DNA of 50,053 nt, from NCBI GenBank assembly GCA_036389485.1, contig DASVPR010000019.1, positions 1 through 50,053 on the forward strand, read 5' to 3'. This document shows positions 14,966 to 23,523 of the stretch, piece by piece. This DNA is from CADCVT01 sp036389485. Lineage in GTDB: Bacteria > Actinomycetota > Thermoleophilia > Solirubrobacterales > Solirubrobacteraceae. Position 1 is the first letter of the stretch. Each line of letters begins with the position of its first letter. The notes beneath the pieces are model-generated. The model had not been told where the DNA came from and ran no database searches. It saw only the letters and a list, made by a program, of their open reading frames with translations. The translations under genes and the position numbers were made by a program.

Positions 14966-15870
14966 GCGGCCCCGCCGGGGGCGGGCGCAGCGGCCCCGCG
15001 GGCGGGCGGAGCGGCGGCGCCGGGGGCGGGCCGAGCGGCCCCGCGGGCGGGCGGAGCGGCGCGCTGCGCGGCGTCCCGGTGCGCGACGCTCTGGACTCCG
15101 CGCTCGTCGCCCTGCGCGCCGCGGGCGTGGACACGCCGCGGCTCGACGCGGAGGTCCTTCTCGCGCACGCGCTCGGCGTGGATCGCTCGGCGCTGGTGAT
15201 CGATCCGGCGCGCGAGGTCGCCGGGCCGGCCGCGCGGTGGTTCCAGGACGCGGTCCGGCGGCGGGCGGTCGAGCGGGAGCCGGTCGCGTACATCGTCGGC
15301 CGCAAGGGCTTTCGCCACCTCGAGTTGGAGGTCGATCCGCGCGTGCTTATCCCGCGGCCGGAGACCGAGCTGCTCGTCGAGGCGGGGCTGGAGCTGCCGG
15401 ACGGCGCGCGCGTCGTCGACGTCGGGACCGGCAGCGGCGCGGTCGCGCTGGCGCTCAAGCACGAGCGGCCCGACCTCGTCGTGACGGGGACGGACGCGAG
15501 CGCCGCGGCGCTGGAGGTCGCGCGCGCGAACGGCGAGCGCCTCGGGCTGGACGTCGAGTGGCGCCAGTGCGACCTGTTCGACGGCGACTTCCACGCCGTC
15601 CTCTCCAACCCGCCCTACGTCGAGGAGGGCGCGCGGCTGGAGCCGGAGCTGGCGCACGAGCCGCGCGACGCGCTCTTCGCGGGACCCGACGGCCTGGACA
15701 CGATGCGACGGCTGGTGGGGAGAGCCAAGAACGTGGAGACGCTCGCGCTCGAGGTCGGCGCGGGCCAGGCCGACGCCGTCGCGGAGCTGTGCCGTGCCGC
15801 GGGCTTCACGACCGTCGCGAAGCGCCGCGACCTCGCGGGGGTGGAGAGGGTGGTGGTGGCGCGCCGCTAG
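14962..15870 (+). CDS. prmC: Release factor glutamine methyltransferase with repetitive Gly/Ser-rich N-terminal tail
   Basis: Methylates the GGQ glutamine of release factors using S-adenosylmethionine. The SAM site is VVDVGTGSGAVALAL and the catalytic motif NPPY is in LSNPPYVEEG. RPETELLVE and the helical N-terminal domain (PVRDALDSALVALRAAGVDTPRLDAEVLLAHAL region) are standard. Before it lies a tail of about 31 residues made of SGPAGG-type repeats, coded by a 45-bp tandem repeat, not usual in PrmC. A GTG within GVPVRDAL, about 40 codons in, would give a conventional start. The GTGA overlap with prfA favours the longer form. Confidence 0.94.
   Translation: MSGPAGGGRSGPAGGRSGGAGGGPSGPAGGRSGALRGVPVRDALDSALVALRAAGVDTPRLDAEVLLAHALGVDRSALVIDPAREVAGPAARWFQDAVRRRAVEREPVAYIVGRKGFRHLELEVDPRVLIPRPETELLVEAGLELPDGARVVDVGTGSGAVALALKHERPDLVVTGTDASAAALEVARANGERLGLDVEWRQCDLFDGDFHAVLSNPPYVEEGARLEPELAHEPRDALFAGPDGLDTMRRLVGRAKNVETLALEVGAGQADAVAELCRAAGFTTVAKRRDLAGVERVVVARR
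14965..15054 (+). repeat. Two tandem copies of a 45-bp GC-rich repeat inside prmC
   Basis: Copy 1 is 14965-15009 and copy 2 is 15010-15054. Each consists of a 24-base and a 21-base half that both begin AGCGG. The 21-base halves are identical. The product is a low-complexity Gly, Ser, Pro, Arg tail. Confidence 0.85.
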
Positions 15871-15873
15871 TTT
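15868..15873 (+). promoter_or_regulatory. -10-like TAGTTT before tsaC
   Basis: TAGTTT, which includes the prmC stop codon, ends 7 bases before the tsaC ATG. It may allow internal, leaderless transcription of tsaCDEB. Confidence 0.35.
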
Positions 15874-15880
15874 CCTGCGC

Positions 15881-16504
15881 ATGATCCGGCTCGGGCAGAG
15901 CGATCCTCTCGAGGCGCAGGTCGACGCGGCCGCGGAGGCGATGCTGCGCGGCGAGACTGTGGTGCTCCCGACCGACACCGTCTACGGGCTCGCCGCCGAT
16001 CCGCGGCGACCCGAGGCGGTCGCGCGGATCTTCGCGATGAAGGGGCGCCCGGCCGGCCGGAACCTGCCGGTCATCGTCACCGGCGCGCAGCAGGCGCGGG
16101 AGCTGGGCGTTCGGTGGACCGACCCGGCCGACCGGCTCGCGCGTGCGTTCTGGCCCGGCGGGCTGACGATCGCGATCGGGATCGAAGAGCCGCCTGACTG
16201 GCTCGAAGGGCGCGTCGAGGTCGGCCTGCGCGCGCCCGACCACGCGCTGATCCAGGGAATCGCCGAGCGCGTCGGCCCGTTCGTCATGACGAGCGCCAAC
16301 CGCCACCGCCACGTGACGCCCGCGTCGCTCGACGAGGCCCTCGACGACCTCGTCGCGCCGCCGGCCGTCGCGATCGACGGCGGCACGCTGCCGGTCGTCT
16401 CCTCGACGCTCGTCAACGTGAACCTGCCAGTGCCCGAGATCGAGCGCGGGGGCGTGATCGCGAGGGCGGCGATCGAGGAGGTGCTCGCCGATGTCCGCGC
16501 GTGA
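15881..16504 (+). CDS. tsaC: L-threonylcarbamoyladenylate synthase (Sua5/YrdC family)
   Basis: Makes threonylcarbamoyl-AMP from threonine, bicarbonate and ATP for the t6A37 modification of ANN-decoding tRNAs. It is the short single-domain YrdC form (207 residues) without the Sua5 C-terminal domain. Motifs are LPTDTVYGLAAD, the nucleotide-binding AMKGRPAGRNLP and VMTSANR. ATG 15881 follows a TAGTTT box. The 3' end overlaps tsaD by 14 bases. The other three t6A genes follow in order, so the whole pathway is encoded here. Confidence 0.95.
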   Translation: MIRLGQSDPLEAQVDAAAEAMLRGETVVLPTDTVYGLAADPRRPEAVARIFAMKGRPAGRNLPVIVTGAQQARELGVRWTDPADRLARAFWPGGLTIAIGIEEPPDWLEGRVEVGLRAPDHALIQGIAERVGPFVMTSANRHRHVTPASLDEALDDLVAPPAVAIDGGTLPVVSSTLVNVNLPVPEIERGGVIARAAIEEVLADVRA

Positions 16505-17492
16505 CCGCCTCCTCGCGATCGAGACGTCGTGCGACGAGACGGCGGCGGCGGTCGTCGACCCGGAGATGAACGTCCTGTCGTCGGTCGTCCACTCGCAGGC
16601 GGAGACGCATGCCAAGTTCGGCGGCGTCGTGCCGGACGTCGCCTCCCGCGAGCACGTCGCGCGGATCGTGGACATCGTCGACGCCGCGCTCGAGCAGGCG
16701 GACACGACGCCCGACCAGCTCGCCGCGGTGGCGGTCACGAAGGGGCCGGGGCTGCCCGGCTCGCTGGCCGTCGGCGTCTCCGCCGCCAAGTCGCTCGCGC
16801 TCGGCTGGGACCTGCCGCTCGTCGCCGTCAACCACCTCGAGGGCCACCTGTTCAGCGTCGAGCTGGCCGGCGAGCCGGTCGCGTATCCCGCGGTGATCCT
16901 GCTCGTCTCCGGCGGGCACTGCATGCTCGTCCACGCGCGCGAGCGCGGGGCGTACGAGCTGCTCGGCCAGACCCGCGACGACTCCGTCGGCGAGGCGTAC
17001 GACAAGGTCGCCCGCGAGCTGGACCTCGGCTACCCGGGCGGCCCGATCCTCGACAGGCTCGCCGCCGAGGGCGAGGACGTCTACGCGCTCCCGCGCCCGC
17101 TGCTCGACGACCCCGGCCTCGACTTCTCGTTCTCGGGCCTGAAGACCGCGGTGCGCCGGCTGCTCGAGAAGGGCGAGGTGGACGTGCCGAACCTCGCGGC
17201 GTCGTTCGCCGCGGCGTCCACCGACGTGCTGGTCGCGAAGACGAAGCGCGCGGTGGAGCGGTGCCGGCCGGCGAGCGTCATCGCGGTCGGGGGCGTCTCC
17301 GCCAGCCCGATCCTGCGCCGCCGGCTGGTCGAGGAGGTCGAGCCGCTCGGCGTGCAGCTCGTCCTCGCGCCGCTGAGGTACGCGACCGACAACGCCGCGA
17401 TGATCGGCGCCGCCGCGTGGTGGCGGCTGCGCCACGACGGCCCGTCGGATCCCGGCTTCGGCCCGTCGCCGCGGCTGCCGCTCGGCGCATGA
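16491..17492 (+). CDS. tsaD: tRNA N6-adenosine threonylcarbamoyltransferase
   Basis: Kae1/TsaD catalytic subunit of 333 residues that transfers the threonylcarbamoyl group to A37. The start LAIETSCDETAAAVVD and the metal site NHLEGH (two His) are clear, followed by LLVSGGHCML, DDSVGEAYDKVARELDLGYPGG and the ATP-binding end RYATDNAAMIG. Length and motifs are complete. Translationally coupled on both sides: 14-base overlap with tsaC and an ATGA overlap with tsaE. Confidence 0.97.
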   Translation: MSARDRLLAIETSCDETAAAVVDPEMNVLSSVVHSQAETHAKFGGVVPDVASREHVARIVDIVDAALEQADTTPDQLAAVAVTKGPGLPGSLAVGVSAAKSLALGWDLPLVAVNHLEGHLFSVELAGEPVAYPAVILLVSGGHCMLVHARERGAYELLGQTRDDSVGEAYDKVARELDLGYPGGPILDRLAAEGEDVYALPRPLLDDPGLDFSFSGLKTAVRRLLEKGEVDVPNLAASFAAASTDVLVAKTKRAVERCRPASVIAVGGVSASPILRRRLVEEVEPLGVQLVLAPLRYATDNAAMIGAAAWWRLRHDGPSDPGFGPSPRLPLGA

Positions 17493-17926
17493 GGGTCACG
17501 ACGCACTCGGAGGCGGAGACGGAGCGGCTCGCGGGAAGAACCGCGGCGCTGCTGCAGCGCGGCGACATCGTCCGCCTCACGGGCGGCATCGGCTCGGGAA
17601 AGACCGTGTTCGCCCGCGGCATCGCCCGCGCTCTGGGGATCACCGAGCCGGTCGTCAGCCCGTCGTTCGTGCTGCAGGCCGTCTACGACGGGCGGCTCAC
17701 CCTCCACCACTTCGACTTCTACCGCCTGACGAGCGAGGCGCAGGCGCGAGAGCTGGCCGTCGAGGAGTTCGCCGACGAGGGCCTCGTCCTCGTGGAGTGG
17801 GCGGACCGGTTCCCGGACGCGATCCGCCCGCCGCATCTGACGGTCGCGTTCGCGCTGGGGGAGGCCGACGACTCGCGCCATCTCACCTTGGGGTGGGAAG
17901 GGGCGGAGCGGGAGCTGCCGGCGTGA
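17489..17926 (+). CDS. tsaE: tRNA threonylcarbamoyladenosine biosynthesis ATPase
   Basis: P-loop ATPase of 145 residues that works with the TsaD-TsaB dimer between catalytic cycles. The Walker A motif is GGIGSGKT (residues 32-39), a variant of the usual GDLGAGKT. SPSF and HHFDFYRL follow, and the acidic LVEWADRFPD matches the family Walker B/active region. Overlaps tsaD (ATGA) and tsaB (GTGA), so the three are coupled in translation. Confidence 0.95.
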   Translation: MRVTTHSEAETERLAGRTAALLQRGDIVRLTGGIGSGKTVFARGIARALGITEPVVSPSFVLQAVYDGRLTLHHFDFYRLTSEAQARELAVEEFADEGLVLVEWADRFPDAIRPPHLTVAFALGEADDSRHLTLGWEGAERELPA

Positions 17927-18468
17927 CCGTCCTCGCGATCGAGTCGTCGACGCGCCTCGTCACCTCCGCCGTGCAAAGAGGCGGGGAGCTGGTGGAGGTC
18001 CAGGACGACGGGCGGCCGGTCGAGGGCCTGCATGACCTCGTCACGCGCACGCTGAGGGAGGCCGGCGTCGCGGCGCGGGACCTCGAAGGGATCGTCGTCG
18101 GTGGCGGGCCGGGGTCGGTCGTCGGCGTGCGGTCGGGGGTGAGCTTCGCGAACGCGCTGTCCTACGCCGTCGGCTGCCCGATCCGGACCGTCGGCGGGCT
18201 CGACTCGATCGCGCATGCCGCGGGCGGAGGCGACCTCGTCGTCGCCATCGACGCCGGCCGCGGGCGGCTGTACGTCGCGCGGTATCGCAACGGGGAGCGG
18301 GAGGCGCGCCCCGAGCTGGTCGAGGAGGCCGACGCGCCGGAGGGCGTGCTGAGGCACAGGCTCCCGCGCGCGGGGGAGCATCTGGCGCTGGCGGCCGAGG
18401 CGCCCCACCTCGCGGTCGGCGGCGGCGTCGCGAGCGCGCGCCCGCTCGACCTGCAGCGCCCGGCCTGA
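17923..18468 (+). CDS. tsaB: tRNA threonylcarbamoyladenosine biosynthesis protein TsaB
   Basis: Non-catalytic ASKHA-fold partner of TsaD. The N-terminal VLAIESSTR and GGGPGSVVGVRSGVSFANAL are diagnostic. It has 181 residues, shorter than the common 210-230, with the C-terminal lobe ending at SARPLDLQRPA. The second lobe may be trimmed, or the protein is naturally minimal in this lineage. GTG start in a GTGA overlap with tsaE. No rimI gene follows, unlike in many actinobacteria. Confidence 0.92.
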   Translation: MTVLAIESSTRLVTSAVQRGGELVEVQDDGRPVEGLHDLVTRTLREAGVAARDLEGIVVGGGPGSVVGVRSGVSFANALSYAVGCPIRTVGGLDSIAHAAGGGDLVVAIDAGRGRLYVARYRNGEREARPELVEEADAPEGVLRHRLPRAGEHLALAAEAPHLAVGGGVASARPLDLQRPA

Positions 18469-18510
18469 ATCGGCACATCCTCCGGATGATGGTGCAATGC
18501 TGCCAGCACG

Positions 18511-21500
18511 ATGCGCCGTCTTGCCATGCTCGCGCTCGCCGTCACGGCGACCGCCCTCTCCTCCGCCGACGCCCTGGCGACCCCGGTCGCCACGAACGAT
18601 GCCGCCTACGCCGCCCTCGGCCGGATCTTCCCGGACCCGCTCGCCGGCTGCCAGCCCGGCGTGGGCGTCTGCTCGCCGAACGCGCAGGGCAACATGCCCG
18701 CGACGCAGTTCATCGGCGTCGACGAGTTCGTCGACGGCCTCCTCTACATGAACTCCAAGCCCGAGTGGCAGCGCTACCTCGAGGTCTGGCCGCTCGACGG
18801 CCGCCGCGGCGCGAACGACACCGACGACCCGCCCGCCGCCACGTCGGCGGAGGCGTTCGAGGGCAACAACCTGCCGAGCTTCGAGTTCACGCCGCGCACC
18901 GAGTTCAAGTCGGTCGGCCTGCCGACCACGACGCGCGAGCGCATGAAGTCGGACATCTACGTCGTGCGCGTGACCGACGAGACGGTCCCCGACGATCACA
19001 AGAAGAAGTACGTGACGTCGCTGTCGATCCACGGCATCGAGCGCGCCGGCGTCGAGGGCGGCACGCGCGCGATCGAGGACCTCGTGACCGCGTACACGAC
19101 CAACGCGAACGACGGCCGGCTGAAGGCCGACACCCCGATCGTCCCCGAGGGCACGCTGCCGAACGCCCCGACGTTCGGCGACGTCCTCAAGAAGATGGTC
19201 GTGTACTTCACGTACCCGAACCCCGACGGCTGGCGGCGCGGGTCGGTCACGGCCGGCGGCGTGTTCTTCCAGCGCTACAACGGCAACGGCGTCGACCTCA
19301 ACCGCGACTGGCCCGATGTCGGCTTCACCTTCCGCCCGTACTCGACCGGCTCGGAGCCCGAGGTCCAGTCGCTCGGCAAGGCGCTGCAGCAGATCGACGA
19401 GCGCCAGCAGGTCGACGCCGGCGTCGACCTGCACGGCATGCTCACCGCCGACGCGCTCTCGTTCACGCTCATCGGCCACGGCCGCCACGACTGGGCGAAG
19501 GACACGCGCATCCGCGAGACGGCGAAGAACATCCACATCGTCTCGGAGAAGGCGCTCGCGTGGTCGCCGCTGATCGTCCCGAACGACACGCCGAAGGACG
19601 AGAACGGCTGCTTCCCCGCCGTCCTGGCCGAGGCGTGCGCGCAGATCTACGGGCAGACGTGGGGCACCGTGTTCGACACGATCGACTACACGGTCACCGG
19701 CTCGCTCGGGGACTGGCTGGACTCGCCGTTCGGCCTCGGCGCGGACGGGCTCGACAACGAGATGGCCTTCAGCCACCTCGACCGCAACATCGTCTTCGAG
19801 CCGCAGGGCGAGCAGCTGCACGTCGACGGCAACAAGGCGCTGATCTACGCGCAGATCTCCTCCATTCTCAACCCGCCCGACCAGAAGTACACGGCGCCCG
19901 GGCTGAAGGGCTACGTCGCCAACACGCGCAAGACGCGGCGTGCGGAGCAGCTGCAGAAGGAGCCGCCGCCCGGGACCGTCGTCCAGGCGCCGATCACCGG
20001 CCAGAACGGCGACCCCGGTGAGTCCGCTCCGGGCAGCATCGTGTTCCCGTTCGCCGTGAAGTCGGGGCCGCAGCCGGACGACGACTCCGACGACGCGGGC
20101 AAGAACATCTTCAACGGCGGCCTGCGCGTGGACATCACGAAGCTGAACGCCCAGGGCGTCAGCGACGGCAACGCCGTCACGGTGTTGAAGGTGCAGTGCC
20201 TGAACTGCGACGACCATCCGGGCGTCGCCGCCGACGGCGAGTGGGTCACGGTCGCCGAGGACTACAACCAGGCCCCGACCTACGCCCAGGGCGGCCTCAC
20301 CGTCGCGGTCAACCGGCCGCAGACGAAGAGCGAAGGCGGCAAGGACGTGTCGTGGCGCGCGGTGCTCGAATCCGACCCGCCGAACCTCGTCGACGCGGGG
20401 GCCGGGATGAACGTCGAGTTCACCTCCGGCCCGGCGACGCTCAGCCGCGACACGGCCGGCTTCAACCCGCCGTCGCTGGGCGGCTACGACGTCGCGAACA
20501 CCGACGTGTTCGAGGACCTCAACGGCAACATCGACGACCCCAACGCGAAGTTCCGCAAGATCGACCCGGCGGCGGTCGCGGCGGGCCGGCAGAACCTCGA
20601 CAGCTACACGTCGATCGTCCTGTCCGACCTGACCCCGGGGCGCGACGCCTTCCTCGACAAGCTCCAGGGCTGGGTGCGCGACGGCGGCAACCTCGTGCTC
20701 ACCGACAGCGCGCTGAAGCTCCTGCCCGAGTACATCGACCTCGCGCAGGACAAGATCACGAGCCGGCTGATGTACGTGCCGCAGATCTCGTTCGAGACGG
20801 CCGACGGCGCCGACCAGCCGGCCGACATCAAGCACCCGCTCGCGCTGCGGCCGTACGACGTGCGCGTCCAGGGCGCGCGGTTCGGCGAGGGCCTGCGCCG
20901 GCAGACGTACGAGCCCACGCCCCTCGGGTTCGCGGTCAACGAGTACCCGAGCGGCGACGACGCCGAGGCCTCCCCGGTGTGGGAGATCGACCGCGATGCG
21001 TACGAGCAGAACCCCGGGGCGAAGACGGCCGCGGTCGCCGCTGAGGGCCCGCCGCGCGGGCCGACGCCCGAGCTGACGCGGACCACGGTCGGCGAGGCGG
21101 TCGTCGGCAGAGGCCGCGTGCGGTTCATCGGCGCGGTCCTGCCGCAGCCCTCGCAGGAGTTCGACCACGACTTCGGCATCGAGCCGTACTCGCTGACGTA
21201 CACCGGCCACCTGCTCCTGCGCAACGCGCTCGAGTGGCCCGCACGCCCGATCCAGCCCGACCGGGGCGAGGGCCCCGGCGTCGCGGGCGGCGGCGGCGCT
21301 GGCGCGGGCGGCGGCGGCCCGGTGGCCTGCACGGCGTCCTCGCGCGGGTTCCGCAGCGTCAACGTGCGCGGCGCGGGCCGCAAGCGGCTGCGGATCGGCT
21401 TCGTGCGGCGGCTCCGCCAGCCGATCACCGTCGACGTCTTCCAGAACTCGATCGGGCGGCGCGTGCTGCAGGAGCGGCTGGTCGCGCGCTACCGCGGCGT

Positions 21501-21975
21501 CTTCAAGTCGTTCACGTGGAACGAGAAGAAGACGTTCCGCAAGCGCAAGGTCCGCGACGGCTACTACTTCGTCCGGCTGCGGATGAACCTGGGCGCCAGC
21601 AAGGCCGACTACCGCCGCGTCACGCTGCGGCGGCACCGCGGCCGCTGGATCGTGCGCCCGCCGCACTACCGCAAGGAGAGCTGCTCGCTGCTGACGTCGT
21701 ACAAGCTGCTGCGGCCGGTCTTCGGCGGGCGCGGCGGCCGGGCGGTCACGGCGGCGTTCCGGCTCACGCGGCGCGCCCGCGCGGGCATCGTCGTCAAGCG
21801 CGGCAAGCGAGTCGTCGCGCGCGGGAAGATGCGCGTGCGCGGCGCGGACATCACGCACCGGGTCAAGCTGTCGGCGCGCGGCCTGCCGCGCGGGGACTAC
21901 CGGTTCATCCTGCGCGTGCGCCCGATCGGCGGCGGCAAGCAGATCCGGGCGGTGCTCACCTCGCGGCGGCTGTAG
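18511..21975 (+). CDS. Large secreted M14-family zinc carboxypeptidase-like protein
   Basis: Exported protein of 1,154 residues. The signal peptide ends near residue 23 (SSADALA-TPV). An M14 peptidase domain spans about 100-500: zinc ligands His174 and Glu177 (SIHGIERAG) and His308 (DLHGML), with substrate-binding YPNPDGWRRG and GVDLNRDWP (Asn264, Arg265). A long region with an Asp-rich segment (DDDSDD) and a probable alpha/beta domain (SIVLSDLTPG, GGNLVLTDSALKLLPEY) follows. After a Gly-rich linker (GVAGGGGAGAGGGG) come two Arg/Lys-rich beta domains of about 110 residues each. It probably trims peptides outside the cell, perhaps attached to the wall by the basic domains; substrate unknown. 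Confidence 0.85.
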   Translation: MRRLAMLALAVTATALSSADALATPVATNDAAYAALGRIFPDPLAGCQPGVGVCSPNAQGNMPATQFIGVDEFVDGLLYMNSKPEWQRYLEVWPLDGRRGANDTDDPPAATSAEAFEGNNLPSFEFTPRTEFKSVGLPTTTRERMKSDIYVVRVTDETVPDDHKKKYVTSLSIHGIERAGVEGGTRAIEDLVTAYTTNANDGRLKADTPIVPEGTLPNAPTFGDVLKKMVVYFTYPNPDGWRRGSVTAGGVFFQRYNGNGVDLNRDWPDVGFTFRPYSTGSEPEVQSLGKALQQIDERQQVDAGVDLHGMLTADALSFTLIGHGRHDWAKDTRIRETAKNIHIVSEKALAWSPLIVPNDTPKDENGCFPAVLAEACAQIYGQTWGTVFDTIDYTVTGSLGDWLDSPFGLGADGLDNEMAFSHLDRNIVFEPQGEQLHVDGNKALIYAQISSILNPPDQKYTAPGLKGYVANTRKTRRAEQLQKEPPPGTVVQAPITGQNGDPGESAPGSIVFPFAVKSGPQPDDDSDDAGKNIFNGGLRVDITKLNAQGVSDGNAVTVLKVQCLNCDDHPGVAADGEWVTVAEDYNQAPTYAQGGLTVAVNRPQTKSEGGKDVSWRAVLESDPPNLVDAGAGMNVEFTSGPATLSRDTAGFNPPSLGGYDVANTDVFEDLNGNIDDPNAKFRKIDPAAVAAGRQNLDSYTSIVLSDLTPGRDAFLDKLQGWVRDGGNLVLTDSALKLLPEYIDLAQDKITSRLMYVPQISFETADGADQPADIKHPLALRPYDVRVQGARFGEGLRRQTYEPTPLGFAVNEYPSGDDAEASPVWEIDRDAYEQNPGAKTAAVAAEGPPRGPTPELTRTTVGEAVVGRGRVRFIGAVLPQPSQEFDHDFGIEPYSLTYTGHLLLRNALEWPARPIQPDRGEGPGVAGGGGAGAGGGGPVACTASSRGFRSVNVRGAGRKRLRIGFVRRLRQPITVDVFQNSIGRRVLQERLVARYRGVFKSFTWNEKKTFRKRKVRDGYYFVRLRMNLGASKADYRRVTLRRHRGRWIVRPPHYRKESCSLLTSYKLLRPVFGGRGGRAVTAAFRLTRRARAGIVVKRGKRVVARGKMRVRGADITHRVKLSARGLPRGDYRFILRVRPIGGGKQIRAVLTSRRL

Positions 21976-21989
21976 TGTGCGGGGCGCCA

Positions 21990-22346
21990 ATGGCGCCGTT
22001 CACCGTCACGGACGAAGAGGTGAGGCCGCGGGTCGTCCGCGTGACGCTCACTGGCGAGCTCGACCTGGGGAGCGCGTACGCGTTCGATCGCCGGCTGCTG
22101 GCGATCGAGCAGGCGCGGCCGCGGCTGATCGTCGTCGACCTGCGCGAGCTGACGATGCTCGACTCGGCGGGGCTCGCGCGCCTGGTCTCCGCTCAGCGCC
22201 GGGCGCGCCGCGGCGGCTGGAAGCTCGTGCTCGTGCGCGGCGGCCGGGCGATCCAGCGCGTGCTGCAGACGACGCAGCTCGACGAGCACTTCGACATCGC
22301 GCGCGACCTGCCGGGCGCGCTGGGCGAGGCTGAGGGCTCCAGCTAG
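21990..22346 (+). CDS. STAS-domain anti-sigma factor antagonist
   Basis: SpoIIAA-like protein of 118 residues, likely part of a partner-switching circuit in which an anti-sigma kinase phosphorylates it. The usual phosphorylation site is present as MLDSAGLARLV, after VTLTGELDLGSA and RLIVVDLREL. A TAGTGT box ends 11 bases before the ATG. Its cognate kinase is not adjacent; a SpoIIE-type phosphatase of the kind that reactivates such proteins is encoded at 37928. It meets the next gene tail to tail with both stops inside one CTAG (22343-22346). Confidence 0.88.
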   Translation: MAPFTVTDEEVRPRVVRVTLTGELDLGSAYAFDRRLLAIEQARPRLIVVDLRELTMLDSAGLARLVSAQRRARRGGWKLVLVRGGRAIQRVLQTTQLDEHFDIARDLPGALGEAEGSS

Positions 22347-23446
22347 CGGACGCGGCGGGGCACGATGTCGACCAGGCTCCACCGCACCTTGCGGAAGACC
22401 CGGTAGGCGCCCTTCGTCCACCGCATCCGCTTCTTGGCGATGCCGCGGCCGTCGAAGCTCATGATGCCGCGCGCGAACACGACGGCCTTGCGCGGCAGGC
22501 CGTAGCTCGCGGCGCGATCGGCGGGCAGCCGGAAGACCACGTGCCAGCGGGTCCATCGCGGGCCGCGCAGGACGATGTTCACGCCGTACTTGTCGCCGTC
22601 GAGCTTCCGCAGGCGGATGAGCGGCTGCGGCGCGGTCGGGGCGGGCGCCGCGGCGGGCTCGACCGGCGGCATCTCCGGGCTGACGGGCGCGACCGCCTCG
22701 CGGATCTCGGTCTCGGTCAGCTCGATCGGCTTGGTGTCCTGCAGGTTCTCCGGCGCGTTCCACGGCTGCTGGTCGCGGCTCGGGTGGCGCTGCAGGATCT
22801 CGATGTTGCGCTTGACGACCGACGTGCTCCCGAGGCCGTCGGTGACCTGCAGGCTGACCGGGTGCCGGCCGAGCGCGTCCGGCGCGAGGAAGCCCGTCGT
22901 GGGGACGAGGCCGCTGGAGGTCTCGAAGACGCCGTCCCCGTCGAGGTCCCACGTGTAAGTGAAGATCGGCGTGACGAGCGGGTCCTCGTTCGTGTGCGCG
23001 GTGAACGCCTCGAGCTTCAGCTCGTCGCCGGGGTTCACGAGCTGCGGCGAGTAGGTGAACCAGCTGTTGATCGTGTCGGTGATCCGCAGCGGGAACGAGT
23101 ACGAGGCGCTCTCGCCGGCGGCGTCGGTCACCTTCCAGCCGAACTGCACGGTGGCGTCGGGGAACGTGCCGCGGCCGGTGAAGGTGTGCGTGATCGCGGG
23201 CGAGGCGCCGGAGCTCGTCTCGAACGTCCCGTCGCCGTCGAAGTCCCACTCGTAGAGGACGAGGTCGTGGCCGTCGGGGTCCGTGCTGCAGCCGGCGTCG
23301 AAGTCGTGCGGCTGCCCCTCGACCGGCGTCGCGAACGTCTCGTAGTCGTCCACGAGGAGGCACGGCCATGGCTCGGTCGCCGACGCGCTGGCGGGAAGCG
23401 CGAGCAGGAACAGGGCAGCGACGAGGACGGACGCACGAAAGACCAT
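22343..23446 (-). CDS. Secreted protein with two PKD domains
   Basis: Exported protein of 367 residues. Signal peptide at 1-23 (SASA-TEPWP), then two PKD (polycystic kidney disease) Ig-like domains with the hallmark strands YEWDFDGDGTFE and YTWDLDGDGVFE. A Pro/Ala-rich linker follows at about 245-270, then a basic C-terminal beta domain of about 95 residues. PKD domains are adhesion or spacer modules on surface proteins; no catalytic domain is present. Convergent with the STAS gene (shared CTAG) and divergent from glyA. Confidence 0.82.
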   Translation of the reverse strand: MVFRASVLVAALFLLALPASASATEPWPCLLVDDYETFATPVEGQPHDFDAGCSTDPDGHDLVLYEWDFDGDGTFETSSGASPAITHTFTGRGTFPDATVQFGWKVTDAAGESASYSFPLRITDTINSWFTYSPQLVNPGDELKLEAFTAHTNEDPLVTPIFTYTWDLDGDGVFETSSGLVPTTGFLAPDALGRHPVSLQVTDGLGSTSVVKRNIEILQRHPSRDQQPWNAPENLQDTKPIELTETEIREAVAPVSPEMPPVEPAAAPAPTAPQPLIRLRKLDGDKYGVNIVLRGPRWTRWHVVFRLPADRAASYGLPRKAVVFARGIMSFDGRGIAKKRMRWTKGAYRVFRKVRWSLVDIVPRRVR

Positions 23447-23493
23447 GACTCCGTAGATCGCCCTCGCGTCGCGATTCTGAAGGAACCCCCTGA

Positions 23494-23499
23494 TACCGT
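23494..23499 (+). promoter_or_regulatory. Extended -10 of glyA
   Basis: TGATACCGT (23491-23499) is an extended -10 (TGn plus TACCGT). It is followed by a strong Shine-Dalgarno GAGGAG (23512-23517), 6 bases before the glyA ATG. I see no riboswitch-like fold in the short leader. Confidence 0.45.
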
Positions 23500-23523
23500 C
23501 AGCGGTTCGCCGAGGAGACGCCC

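Noticed and set aside
14965..15054. CRISPR array or mobile-element repeat
   Set aside because: The repeats are directly adjacent with no spacers and are in frame within prmC; they are a coding tandem repeat.
17719..21990. Very long open frames on the minus strand opposite the tsaE-tsaB and M14 genes (also opposite 23128-27429 and others)
   Set aside because: They are antisense shadows produced by high GC and third-position bias. Their products are Arg/Ala/Asp-rich without domains, and the plus-strand genes show clear families.
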